Positions 7,463-14,665 are shown, counted from the stretch's first letter. The stretch: DNA of 14,665 bases from Campylobacteraceae bacterium (GCA_027063325.1 JAMOSA010000103.1:1-14665), one strand, 5' to 3'. The notes: a model not told the origin generated them from the letters alone. Translations and numbers: made by a program.

Positions 7463-8528
7463 CTACAGCTTCCTTGATATATGAACCCAAGAATTTGATA
7501 GACTCTTTATGCTTTTGAAATATATCCTTTATATTCTCATCATCTTTGTGTCCATCAAACTCTATAAAAAATATCGATACTCCACCTACAATATGAGATT
7601 TTATCTTGGTCAAATCTATCTGAGCATCTTTAAAGTCATTTAAAAAATCTACCAATGAACCAGGACGATTTGGAAGCTTTGCCAAAATTGTAGTCTTGTC
7701 ATTACCACTTGGAGCATTCTCAAAATCACTTACGATAAAAAATCGTGTTCTATTATTACCCTCATCTTCGATATTATTAAACATAATAGGAAGATTATAT
7801 AATTTTGCTGCAACTTCTGAGCATATTGCCGCACTACTTGGATCATTTGCAGCAAGTTGAGCAGCTTTGGCTGTAGATTCCACTGGAATCTGCTCTATCA
7901 TATCAAGTCCTACATCTTCTAAAAATTGGCTACATTGACCAAATGCTATATCTTTTGAGTATATTCTTTTGATATTTTTTATACTCTCAGCTTTGGTTGC
8001 CAATACATGATGAATCTCTACAATTACTTCTGCAACAATTTTTAGATTATATTCACTAAGACAAGATATTGTATCACTAACTATTCCATTGAAACTATTT
8101 TCTATTGGAACTACTCCAAATTTTGCCTTCTTGCGACTAACCTCTCTAAATACACCCTTTATTGTATGTATAGGTATATAGTGACTCATAGCACCAAACT
8201 TACTCTCTGCAGCTTGATGTGTAAAACTAGCCTCAGGTCCCAAAAATGCTACTCTTTCTGGTAATTCATAATTCCTAGCTACTGCAAAAAGTTCCAAAAA
8301 GAGTGCTTCAATTGCTTCATCTGTCAATCTTCCGCCTGACTCTTTGTTTATTCTCTTTAGTCTATCTAATATCTCTTGTTCTCTTTCTGGTCTATATATA
8401 GGAGCTCCAGTACTGTTTTTGAGAACACCAACTTGATGAACAATCTTTAATCTTTTGTTATAAAGTTCTAAAAGCTTGTCATCAATAGCATCTATCTCTC
8501 TTCTTAACTCCTCTAAACTCTTATTCAT
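7455..8528 (-). CDS. pheA: Chorismate mutase / prephenate dehydratase (P-protein)
   Basis: This bifunctional enzyme turns chorismate into prephenate and then phenylpyruvate for phenylalanine synthesis. The 357 residues show an AroQ-type chorismate mutase helix bundle at about 1-90 (LEELRREIDAIDDKLLELYN), then the dehydratase domain with FLGPEASFTHQAA (95-107), VPIENSFNGIV (140-150) and the catalytic TRF at 261-263, then a C-terminal ACT regulatory domain from about 278. In the ACT domain the usual GALV is GSLV (290-293), and the usual ESRP phenylalanine-binding motif reads KSHI (310-313), so feedback control may differ. The ATG at 8528 has AAGGGG upstream, 11 bases after lysA; its 3' end overlaps hisC. 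Confidence 0.96.
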   Translation of the reverse strand: MNKSLEELRREIDAIDDKLLELYNKRLKIVHQVGVLKNSTGAPIYRPEREQEILDRLKRINKESGGRLTDEAIEALFLELFAVARNYELPERVAFLGPEASFTHQAAESKFGAMSHYIPIHTIKGVFREVSRKKAKFGVVPIENSFNGIVSDTISCLSEYNLKIVAEVIVEIHHVLATKAESIKNIKRIYSKDIAFGQCSQFLEDVGLDMIEQIPVESTAKAAQLAANDPSSAAICSEVAAKLYNLPIMFNNIEDEGNNRTRFFIVSDFENAPSGNDKTTILAKLPNRPGSLVDFLNDFKDAQIDLTKIKSHIVGGVSIFFIEFDGHKDDENIKDIFQKHKESIKFLGSYIKEAVDV

Positions 8529-8539
8529 ATCTCAACCCC

Positions 8540-9751
8540 TTACAGATAGGCTTTTTCTAATCTGATTTGATCTTCAAAATTCTCTCTATCTCTTATTTTA
8601 CGACACTTACCACCCTCACAAGCAACTTCAGCTGCTCTTCCTCTGGTGTTATAATTACTTGCCATTGTAAATCCATAAGCTCCGGCACTATGAATTACTA
8701 TCAAATCACCACTTTTAGTAGGAGGCAAAAGTAAATCTTTTGCAAGCCAATCACCACTTTCACATATTGGACCTACAATATCTGCTTTTAAAGACTCTTT
8801 TGTATTTTCATTATCTAACAGTTCTACTTTGTGATAAGCTTTGTATAGTGATGGACGAATTAAGTCATTCATAGCTGCATCAACAATTACAAATCTCTTA
8901 TCTCCATTTACCTTTTCATAGAGTACTGAAGTAATAAGCCAACCACCATTGGCTGTTAAAAATCTACCAGGCTCACACACTATTGTTACATCCAAATCTT
9001 TTGTAGCCTCTTTGATAGTCTCTGCATACTCATAAGTATTAATCAAACTCTCTTTATCATATACAACACCAAGTCCACCACCTACATCAAAAAATCTTAT
9101 ATCTATATTTATAGCCTTAAGAGAACGAACCAAATTTGCAATTATCTCGACTGCTTCTTTTATAGGTGAAAGTTCTGTAAGTTGGGAACCGATATGAAAA
9201 TGTATTCCAACAGGATCTAGCCACTTGGAGTTTTTGGCATATATATACATTCTCTTTGCCATATCTATCTCGACACCAAATTTATTTTCATGAAGTCCAG
9301 TTGAGATATAAGGATGAGTTTTGGGATCTACATTTGGATTTACTCTAATAGATATTCTTGCTACTTTACCCTCTCTTTTGGCAACAGATTCTACATGCCT
9401 CATCTCTGCTTCACTCTCTAAATTCAGCATTAATATATTTGCCTCAAGTGCATCTTTTATCTCATCATCTCTTTTTCCAACACCTGAAAATATTATTTTG
9501 TAGTTATCAATACCAGCACTTAAAGCTCTTTGTACTTCACCAATACTTACACAATCTGCACCAGAACCAAGTTTACCAAAGTGTGAAATTACAGATAAGT
9601 TTGAATTTGCTTTGACTGCATAAGCTATCAATGATTTTACTCCGCTAAAAGCATCTTTTAACTCGTTATACTGCTTTGTCATATAATCAAAATCATATAC
9701 AAACAGAGGTGTACCATACTGCTTTGCCAATGCTTTAAAATCTATACTCAT
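8540..9751 (-). CDS. lysA: Diaminopimelate decarboxylase
   Basis: LysA decarboxylates meso-diaminopimelate to L-lysine, the last step of lysine synthesis. It is a fold-type III pyridoxal-phosphate enzyme of 403 residues. The cofactor lysine is Lys47 in AYAVKANSN. Other landmarks are HIGSQ at 186-190, the phosphate-binding GGGLG at 224-228, CEPGRF at 259-264, and the substrate-site CESGD at 330-334 with Cys330 donated across the dimer, followed by Tyr359 in SAGAYG. The ATG at 9751 has AAGG at 7-base spacing. It opens the operon lysA-pheA-hisC-orf84-dxs-metK, and a perfect TATAAT lies 35-40 bases upstream. Confidence 0.97.
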   Translation of the reverse strand: MSIDFKALAKQYGTPLFVYDFDYMTKQYNELKDAFSGVKSLIAYAVKANSNLSVISHFGKLGSGADCVSIGEVQRALSAGIDNYKIIFSGVGKRDDEIKDALEANILMLNLESEAEMRHVESVAKREGKVARISIRVNPNVDPKTHPYISTGLHENKFGVEIDMAKRMYIYAKNSKWLDPVGIHFHIGSQLTELSPIKEAVEIIANLVRSLKAINIDIRFFDVGGGLGVVYDKESLINTYEYAETIKEATKDLDVTIVCEPGRFLTANGGWLITSVLYEKVNGDKRFVIVDAAMNDLIRPSLYKAYHKVELLDNENTKESLKADIVGPICESGDWLAKDLLLPPTKSGDLIVIHSAGAYGFTMASNYNTRGRAAEVACEGGKCRKIRDRENFEDQIRLEKAYL

Positions 9752-9785
9752 TACTCAACCTTGAAAAAAAATTACATACCATCAA

Positions 9786-9791
9786 ATTATA
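9786..9791 (-). promoter_or_regulatory. Candidate -10 box for the lysA operon
   Basis: A perfect TATAAT on the minus strand would start transcription about 28 bases upstream of the lysA ATG. A second perfect TATAAT lies further up at 9836-9841. No convincing -35 box is seen at either. Confidence 0.5.
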
Positions 9792-9839
9792 TTGGAGCTT
9801 ATTTTATCCAATTTAACTTAGCCTATTTATAACAGATTA

Positions 9840-9940
9840 TAAAACTGATGTTACGCAAATAGAAATTTAGTACTTTAACAAATGAGGCTAAAGCCTCATT
9901 CCAAGGCAGAGCAATCCAAAAATATTTGGAGATGGGATTT
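9840..9940. repeat. Palindromic intergenic module, possible decayed dispersed repeat
   Basis: Within the serS-lysA gap this stretch contains two nested palindromes, AATGAGGCT/AGCCTCATT (9881-9900) and TCCAAA/TTTGGA (9915-9930). Between them is CCAAGGCAGAGC (9901-9912), which looks like the left half of a further palindrome whose right half is lost. It is more G/C-rich than its A/T-rich flanks. The sequence looks like a REP or MITE-type element, but only one copy is present in this window, so dispersal cannot be shown. It has no coding potential. Confidence 0.4.
9881..9900 (-). terminator. Probable serS terminator hairpin
   Basis: AATGAGGCT and AGCCTCATT form a perfect 9-base stem with a 2-base spacer (in practice a short tetraloop), lying 87 bases after the serS stop. 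On the minus strand it is followed by TTGTTAAAG, a weak U-rich tail. It is the strongest hairpin in the window and separates serS from the lysA operon. Confidence 0.55.
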
Positions 9941-9986
9941 TAGTTATCATTTATTTTATACTTTAATCTATATATAATATCAACTG

Positions 9987-11231
9987 CTACATATATTTTT
10001 GCAAAACTTTTGGTATTTCGATGGTACCATCGGCTCTTTGATAATTTTCCATAATAGCAACTATTGTTCTGCCAACAGCTAAAGCAGAACCATTGAGAGT
10101 ATGAACTAGTCTATTTTTTTTGCCATCTTTAAATCTAATTTTGGCTCTTCTTGCTTGGAAATCTTTGGTATTTGATACTGAACTTATCTCTCTGTATCTG
10201 TTTTGCCCTGGTAACCAAACCTCCAAATCAACAGTTCTTGCAGCTGAAAATCCCAAATCTCCTGTACAAAGTTCTACTAATCTATGAGGTAATCCAAGTT
10301 CTGTTAGCAAATTTGAAGCATTTTGAACCATCATATCAAAAATCTCTTCACTCTTATTAGGGTGTGCTATTGCTACCATCTCCACTTTTGCAAACTGATG
10401 CTGTCTAATCATACCTCTTGTATCTCTACCTGCACTACCTGCTTCTTTTCTAAAGCATGGTGAGTATGCTGTCATTAGATGTGGCAAATCATCTATAGAG
10501 AGTATCTCATCATAAAAAAGGTTTGTTAGCGGTACTTCTGCTGTTGGAATGAGGTATAAATCCTCTTCACAAACTTTAAACAGATCATTTTCAAACTTTG
10601 GAAGCTGCCCTGTACCTTTTAGCATATTACTATTTGTCATATATGGTATGGCATACTCTGTAAATCCATTTTTAGTATTATAATCCAAAAAGAAGTTTAT
10701 CAAAGCTCTTTGAAGTCTTGCAGCTTCATCATAAAGTACTGCAAATCTGCTTTTGGCTAACTTTACACCCCTTTCAAAATCTATCCAACCATTCTTTTGA
10801 GCCAACTCCCAATGCTCTTTTGGCTCAAAGTCAAACTCTTTTGGCTCTAAAACTCTTTTAATCTCTACATTATCATCCTCATCTTCACCAATTGGTACAG
10901 TATCATCTGGCAAATTTGGAATAGATAGTGCAATCTGTTGTAGTTGCTCTTCTAACTCTTTACTCTTTTGCAAAAGTTTTGCACCCTCTTGCTTTAATTT
11001 ATCAACTTCAGCTTTTAAAGGTGCTATATCTCTACCCTCTTTTTTATAGATACCAAACTCTTTTGATTTTTTATTTTGAATTGCTCTAACAGATTCATAC
11101 TCTGCATTACTCTCTTTGAGTGCTACAAATAACTCTTTTAACTTTTGCAAAGTATCAGTATCTACACCTTTGGTTTGGAGTTTTTTTGATACCTCATCAT
11201 AGTTGTTTTGGAAATATTTCAAATCAATCAT
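9987..11231 (-). CDS. serS: Seryl-tRNA synthetase
   Basis: SerRS charges tRNA-Ser with serine. The 414-residue protein begins MIDLKYFQNNYDEV, the usual SerRS start, and residues about 27-100 form the charged antiparallel coiled-coil arm that grips the tRNA long variable arm. Catalytic class II motifs follow: PTAEVPLTN at 229-237 with the serine-binding TAE, motif 2 FRKEAGSAGRDTRGMIRQHQ at 260-279, the loop SSVSNTKDFQARR at 350-362, and motif 3 GSALAVGRT at 381-389. An upstream extension of the frame to 11297 exists, but the ATG at 11231 matches the family start and has AGGA 7 bases upstream. The gene is monocistronic, divergent from the outer-membrane gene on the plus strand. Confidence 0.97.
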   Translation of the reverse strand: MIDLKYFQNNYDEVSKKLQTKGVDTDTLQKLKELFVALKESNAEYESVRAIQNKKSKEFGIYKKEGRDIAPLKAEVDKLKQEGAKLLQKSKELEEQLQQIALSIPNLPDDTVPIGEDEDDNVEIKRVLEPKEFDFEPKEHWELAQKNGWIDFERGVKLAKSRFAVLYDEAARLQRALINFFLDYNTKNGFTEYAIPYMTNSNMLKGTGQLPKFENDLFKVCEEDLYLIPTAEVPLTNLFYDEILSIDDLPHLMTAYSPCFRKEAGSAGRDTRGMIRQHQFAKVEMVAIAHPNKSEEIFDMMVQNASNLLTELGLPHRLVELCTGDLGFSAARTVDLEVWLPGQNRYREISSVSNTKDFQARRAKIRFKDGKKNRLVHTLNGSALAVGRTIVAIMENYQRADGTIEIPKVLQKYM

Positions 11232-11302
11232 ACTTTTTCCTACTTCTTTAATATTTGTTTTATATTTATCTAATACCAAGATAGTGACAAAACTCAAATC
11301 AA

Positions 11303-11308
11303 ATTATA
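11303..11308 (-). promoter_or_regulatory. Candidate -10 box for serS
   Basis: TATAAT on the minus strand lies about 72 bases upstream of the serS ATG, and a second perfect TATAAT lies 20 bases further up at 11323-11328. The 190-base gap 11232-11421 must hold divergent promoters; the plus-strand promoter cannot be placed with confidence in the A/T-rich stretch 11360-11400. Confidence 0.45.
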
Positions 11309-11406
11309 GTAAAAAGGTGTAAATTATACGATTAATACAAACTTATCAATATGTAAGAGTAGATTAATATATTAAAAGATATTATTTGATATTAGAAAAT
11401 AGAAAA

Positions 11407-11412
11407 GGGGGG
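11407..11412 (+). promoter_or_regulatory. G6 tract in the ribosome binding site of the barrel gene
   Basis: AAAAGGGGGG ends nine bases before the ATG at 11422 and is the only plausible Shine-Dalgarno sequence. It favours this ATG over an in-frame TTG at 11386, which would place extra charged residues before the signal peptide. A run of six G is unusual in this A/T-rich sequence. Confidence 0.5.
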
Positions 11413-11421
11413 TTTTCAATT

Positions 11422-11967
11422 ATGAAAACAAAACAATTTACAAAAACTTTAGGTGTTTTGGCTGTTGGCTCAATGCTACTAACTCAAGCTCCACAAGCTG
11501 AGAGTGTTGGACTCATTGGAGTTGGAGTAACTGCATATACATTTGATACACTTGATTCACTAGGACTTAGTAACAGTTATACTGCTCCTGCTCTTACACT
11601 CAAACTTGGTGCAAAAAATGAAGACTTTAGATTTTTGTTGGGTTATTCATTTATTGCAGATGAAACAGTTGCTGGAAGTACAGCTGCAAATACATATATA
11701 TTGGGTCAGCTTGATTATATGTTTTATAATATTCCCACAAATAGTGGAGCAATTAGACCATATATAGGTTTTGTAGTAGGATATGAAGAGTATAAATATA
11801 ATGATACTATAGATGAAAGCGGTGGAGCTTATGGTGGAGAGATAGGTGCTATATGGGATTTTGAAACATTCTCTATAGATGCAGGTATAAGCTATATGGA
11901 TTCATCACTTGATAGTGTAAATGATGCATATGGATTTACATTGGGATTTAACTATAAAATATATTAA
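11422..11967 (+). CDS. Small outer-membrane beta-barrel protein
   Basis: This 181-residue protein starts with a typical Sec signal: KTKQFTK, a hydrophobic core LGVLAVGSMLLT (10-21) and a probable signal peptidase site within residues 23-28 (AES at 26-28). The mature part alternates hydrophobic and polar residues with aromatic girdles, for example RPYIGFVVGYEEYKY and FETFSIDAGISYMDSSLD, with glycine/aspartate/serine-rich turns. It ends in FNYKIY, fitting the terminal aromatic signature that the BAM complex recognises. Size and pattern fit an eight-stranded OmpA/OmpX-like barrel (inference). It has no cysteine. A specific function is not evident. The lipoprotein gene follows after 27 bases with no terminator in between, so the two are probably co-transcribed. 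Confidence 0.85.
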   Translation: MKTKQFTKTLGVLAVGSMLLTQAPQAESVGLIGVGVTAYTFDTLDSLGLSNSYTAPALTLKLGAKNEDFRFLLGYSFIADETVAGSTAANTYILGQLDYMFYNIPTNSGAIRPYIGFVVGYEEYKYNDTIDESGGAYGGEIGAIWDFETFSIDAGISYMDSSLDSVNDAYGFTLGFNYKIY

Positions 11968-11997
11968 AAACTATAAAAATAGCCAAAAGGGTTTATG

Positions 11998-14665
11998 ATG
12001 AAAAAGTTATTATCACTATTTCTACCCATAATATTTATAATATTAGCAGGTTGTGGAGGTAGTACAAATGCTGACGGTGATGGAAGTGCACCTGTAGCAA
12101 AAATTGCAGGTGTAATTACTGATGTAGTTAATCATGAAAAACAAAACTATGTAGAGTACAAAGTTATATTCACTGCATTAGAGCTTGACAAGCACATCAA
12201 AGTAAAACTTGAAAAGTTTGAACCAATTATAAAAGGGTGTAGTGTAGATAGATTCAGTGTTGAGCCTACATCTTTTATGCTCGATACAAAAGGTGATAAT
12301 AAAACACTCTTTGTATCAAGAGTATTTTACAATTGTGATGGAAAAGCACTTTCAGGAAGCAATACAATATCAGTCAAATATAATAAATATTTGGTAAATA
12401 AAGATGGTTCCAAAACTAGAGGACCATATACAGAGATACTTAATGAGGGTGATAATCAAGATGTCCACTACTATGAGTTGGTTACAAATCCAGCCAGTGC
12501 AACAATCCAAGGAAGTGGTCAAAGTCAAAAAATTGATGTATATGTAAATGATATTGCCCAACAACAACCTGTAGAAGGAACTGCTGTATATGCCAAAGTA
12601 TTTAATCAAAGATTAGGAACATTAGATCAATATAGTGGTATTACCGATGCTACAGGTAGAGTAAGTTTTATCTATACTGCTCCTTCAACTTTGCCAAATG
12701 AACCTCTTGAGATTGTATTTGATACAAATGCTACAGACCCAAGACCATCAAGCACTACAGTTATTAATTTTGGTGATGAGAGTCTTGTTGATGGTAATGT
12801 AGAGTTATTAGCAGTACCAAAAGTCCATACAATAGTCACACCAAAAGAGACAAGAGTACTTGATTTGTATCTAAATGACAAAGATAATATGCAACCAGTA
12901 GCAGGAGCTACAATATATGCAGAAGTCTTTGACCAAAATTTAGGGACATTGGATAAATATAGTGCTGTTACAGATGAGAGAGGACACGTTGTATTTGAAT
13001 ATACATCTCCAGCTAAACTTCCAGAAGAGAGACTTAGAATACTCTTTAAAGTAAAAGGTACTAATCCTATTAGAAAAGAGGGTGTATTTATAGATTTTGG
13101 TACAACTCCAATTGATGCTAGTAACTACCAATTAACCTCAAGTAGTGATACTATCAGAGTAGCAAATCCAAATGATACAAAAACAGTAGATATATACCTA
13201 AGTGATACAACAACTCATCAACCTGTTGAAAATCAAGTAATTATTGCTCATGTATTTGATCCAAAAGATGGTAGTTTGGATAAGTATTCAGCTGTTACAA
13301 ATGCAACAGGTAAAGCTACATTTGCATATACTGCCCCTTCAACTTTGCCAAATGAGCCATTTAATATAACATTTGAATTAGCAAACTCTACTCCAGAACT
13401 CAAAAAAGATGTAAAAGTTATATTTGGAGAAGAGGGTATAGATGGTAACTTGGAATTAATTCCTGCTCCAAAAACTTATCAAATATCTGAAGGTAAACAA
13501 CAAAGAGGATTGGATTTATATCTCATTAACAAAGATACAAAAGAGCCTGTTGAGGGAGTAAAGGTATCTGCTAAAATGTTTGATCCAAATCTTGGAACAC
13601 TGGATAATTATAGTGGTATTACAGACCAAAGAGGACATGTGGTATTTAATTATATAGCTCCTCAAGAGTTACCAAACAAGAGTCTAAATATAAACTTTAC
13701 AGTAAAGGGTACAGATCCTTTGGTTACAAACAGTGTAACAGTAGATTTTGGTACATCTCCTGTTGATTCTACAAACTATCTATTGACTTCTGATAGTAAT
13801 GTAGTAAATGTAAAAGAGGCAGGTGGCAGTGCTACAATAAATCTATATCTAAGTGATAAAGAGACACACCAACCAGTTGAAAATCAAACTATAATAGCTT
13901 ATGTATTTGATCAAAAAGATGGTGTTCTTAATAAATACTCTGAAAAAACAGACAATATTGGTAAAGCTTCATTTGAATATACAGCTCCAAAAGATAAATT
14001 ACCAAGTACTCCATTAAATATTAAGTTTGAATTGGCAAATTCAGATCCAACTCTTGATAAAAATATAACTGTAACATTTGGAACAGATGCTGGTATATAT
14101 ACATATGAACTTATAGCAGGTGAAGATCCATACAATATCTATGAGAACAGCAAAGAGTACAAAATTACTATTTATGTATCCAAAACTGATGAGAATGGTA
14201 AAAAGACTCCAGCAGTTAATGATAAAATATCAGCAGAGTTTATACAACCTGCACTTGGTTCATTATCTAAATACACAGTTGAAACAGATGATTCAGGTAA
14301 AGCAGTATTTACTTATATAAGTCCAAAAGATATATCAACACTAGATACAGGAACAATAGAGTTTTATCGTGAAATTAATGATAAAGATAGAGTCAAAGTA
14401 AATCTAAAATTTGATTTGCAAGTTGAAGAGGGTGTAAAAGAGGTCTATTTACTGCCACAAACTGTACAAGTATCTGAAGAGGGTGCAAAAACAGAGATTA
14501 AAGTAATTACAGTAAATAGTAACAATGTTGGAATTGCCACCTCTTTACAGCTTGAGCAGCTCACAAATGGTGATGGTAATGATTATGGTGAATTTGAAAC
14601 TACCAAAATAACTACAAATGAAGATGGTGTAGGCAAAATAGTATATACGGCACCTTCAGTTATAT
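11998..14665 (+). CDS. Large repetitive surface lipoprotein with tandem Ig-like domains, C-terminus beyond window
   Basis: The frame is open from 11998 to the window end, 889 codons plus one base, with no stop. The N-terminus MKKLLSLFLPIIFIILAGCG is a lipoprotein signal peptide with lipobox LAGC and lipidated Cys19; Gly20 follows, so outer-membrane sorting is expected by the E. coli Lol rule. A preceding in-frame ATG at 11995 is possible, but AAAGGG is better spaced to 11998. Residues 32-157 form a non-repetitive N-terminal region with two cysteines (81 and 113), perhaps a disulfide. From residue 159 there are seven units of about 109 residues sharing a core like LGTLDxYSxxTDxxGxxxFxYTAP, reminiscent of invasin/intimin-type bacterial Ig-like (Big_1) domains. 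Such proteins act as extended stalks in adhesion or surface display. The sequence gives no enzyme motif. The specific role is unknown; the fold is inferred from pattern. Confidence 0.9.
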   Translation, partial: MKKLLSLFLPIIFIILAGCGGSTNADGDGSAPVAKIAGVITDVVNHEKQNYVEYKVIFTALELDKHIKVKLEKFEPIIKGCSVDRFSVEPTSFMLDTKGDNKTLFVSRVFYNCDGKALSGSNTISVKYNKYLVNKDGSKTRGPYTEILNEGDNQDVHYYELVTNPASATIQGSGQSQKIDVYVNDIAQQQPVEGTAVYAKVFNQRLGTLDQYSGITDATGRVSFIYTAPSTLPNEPLEIVFDTNATDPRPSSTTVINFGDESLVDGNVELLAVPKVHTIVTPKETRVLDLYLNDKDNMQPVAGATIYAEVFDQNLGTLDKYSAVTDERGHVVFEYTSPAKLPEERLRILFKVKGTNPIRKEGVFIDFGTTPIDASNYQLTSSSDTIRVANPNDTKTVDIYLSDTTTHQPVENQVIIAHVFDPKDGSLDKYSAVTNATGKATFAYTAPSTLPNEPFNITFELANSTPELKKDVKVIFGEEGIDGNLELIPAPKTYQISEGKQQRGLDLYLINKDTKEPVEGVKVSAKMFDPNLGTLDNYSGITDQRGHVVFNYIAPQELPNKSLNINFTVKGTDPLVTNSVTVDFGTSPVDSTNYLLTSDSNVVNVKEAGGSATINLYLSDKETHQPVENQTIIAYVFDQKDGVLNKYSEKTDNIGKASFEYTAPKDKLPSTPLNIKFELANSDPTLDKNITVTFGTDAGIYTYELIAGEDPYNIYENSKEYKITIYVSKTDENGKKTPAVNDKISAEFIQPALGSLSKYTVETDDSGKAVFTYISPKDISTLDTGTIEFYREINDKDRVKVNLKFDLQVEEGVKEVYLLPQTVQVSEEGAKTEIKVITVNSNNVGIATSLQLEQLTNGDGNDYGEFETTKITTNEDGVGKIVYTAPSVI
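12472..12798 (+). repeat. Ig-like repeat 1 of the lipoprotein
   Basis: Residues 159-267. The core QRLGTLDQYSGITDATGR is followed by TAPSTLPNEP, which recurs in repeat 3; a 19-base exact match (from CTTCAACTTTG, at 12683 and 13337) lies 654 bases apart. Its tail, VDGN before VELLAVPK, also matches the end of repeat 3. Confidence 0.75.
12799..13449 (+). repeat. Two-domain cassette copy 1 (Ig-like repeats 2 and 3)
   Basis: Residues 268-376 (repeat 2) and 377-484 (repeat 3). Repeat 2 carries DQNLGTLDKYSAVTDERGHV and ends FGTTPIDASNY. Repeat 3 carries THQPVENQ, DPKDGSLDKYS and FELANSTPELKK. Each domain resembles its partner one cassette later more than its direct neighbour. Confidence 0.8.
13450..14103 (+). 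repeat. Two-domain cassette copy 2 (Ig-like repeats 4 and 5)
   Basis: Residues 485-593 (repeat 4) and 594-702 (repeat 5). Repeat 4 has DPNLGTLDNYSGITDQRGHV and ends FGTSPVDSTNY, matching repeat 2. Repeat 5 has THQPVENQ, DQKDGVLNKYS and FELANSDPTLDK, matching repeat 3. The offset between corresponding codons is 651 bases. Confidence 0.8.
14104..14665 (+). repeat. Divergent Ig-like repeats 6 and 7 (7 incomplete)
   Basis: Residues 703-815 form repeat 6, recognisable by YELIAGEDP, PALGSLSKYTVETDDSGKA and YISP. Residues 816-889 begin repeat 7, with QTVQVSEEG and ITTNEDGVGKIVYTAP. Both lack the alternating signature of repeats 2-5 and carry small insertions, for example KTDENGKKTP in repeat 6. The window ends inside repeat 7. 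Confidence 0.65.

Noticed and set aside
9752..9986. Lysine riboswitch before lysA
   Set aside because: The gap has only short simple hairpins, no multi-helix lysine aptamer pattern, and the main stem is better explained as the serS terminator or a repeat.
11232..11421. T-box leader before serS
   Set aside because: The leader is A/T-rich with no T-box sequence or terminator/antiterminator pair, and T-boxes are not typical of this phylum.
12370..13131. Antisense open frames of 63-79 codons opposite the lipoprotein gene
   Set aside because: They have no protein-like composition or ribosome binding sites and are mirror products of the repetitive, low-GC coding strand.
12472..14665. Regular spaced repeats that could suggest a CRISPR or satellite array
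   Set aside because: The period is about 327 and 651 bases, similarity is mainly at protein level, and the reading frame is open throughout; this is a repetitive protein.

Overview
This window looks like a low-GC chromosome segment from a member of the Campylobacterota (Epsilonproteobacteria), probably a Sulfurovum/Sulfurimonas-type relative. The evidence is the compact minus-strand block of housekeeping genes (lysA, pheA, hisC, dxs, metK, a 2[4Fe-4S] ferredoxin, ndk, yceD, rpmF, plsX, fabH), the short L32 protein without zinc cysteines, and the A/T-rich -10 boxes without good -35 boxes. The genus is an inference.

Layout. Positions 1-11231 are all on the minus strand, so transcription runs from high to low coordinates. 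serS (9987-11231) stands alone and is followed by a 235-base intergenic stretch with a strong hairpin. Next comes lysA-pheA-hisC-orf84-dxs-metK, packed with gaps of 11 and 19 bases or overlaps of 4-11 bases, and clearly one operon for lysine, aromatic amino acid and histidine synthesis, isoprenoid precursors and SAM. After an 84-base gap with a probable promoter comes the ferredoxin gene. After a further 145 bases comes ndk-yceD-rpmF-plsX-fabH, the usual ribosomal-protein/phospholipid/fatty-acid initiation cluster. fabH runs off the left edge.

Positions 11422-14665 are on the plus strand, divergent from serS, and are of a different character. A small secreted outer-membrane beta-barrel protein is followed 27 bases later by a long lipoprotein (at least 889 residues, continuing past the right edge). 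The lipoprotein is made of about seven tandem Ig-like domains of about 109 residues. Domains 2-3 and 4-5 form a duplicated two-domain cassette. This pair is the accessory, surface-exposed part of the window and the most interesting region.

Two other points stand out. In flagellated Campylobacterota (Campylobacter jejuni from memory) fliF-fliG-fliH lie between hisC and dxs. Here that slot holds only an unrecognised 84-codon gene that overlaps both neighbours. In addition, the serS-lysA gap holds a palindromic module that looks like a decayed dispersed repeat. Apart from these, the minus-strand genes look intact and ordinary.
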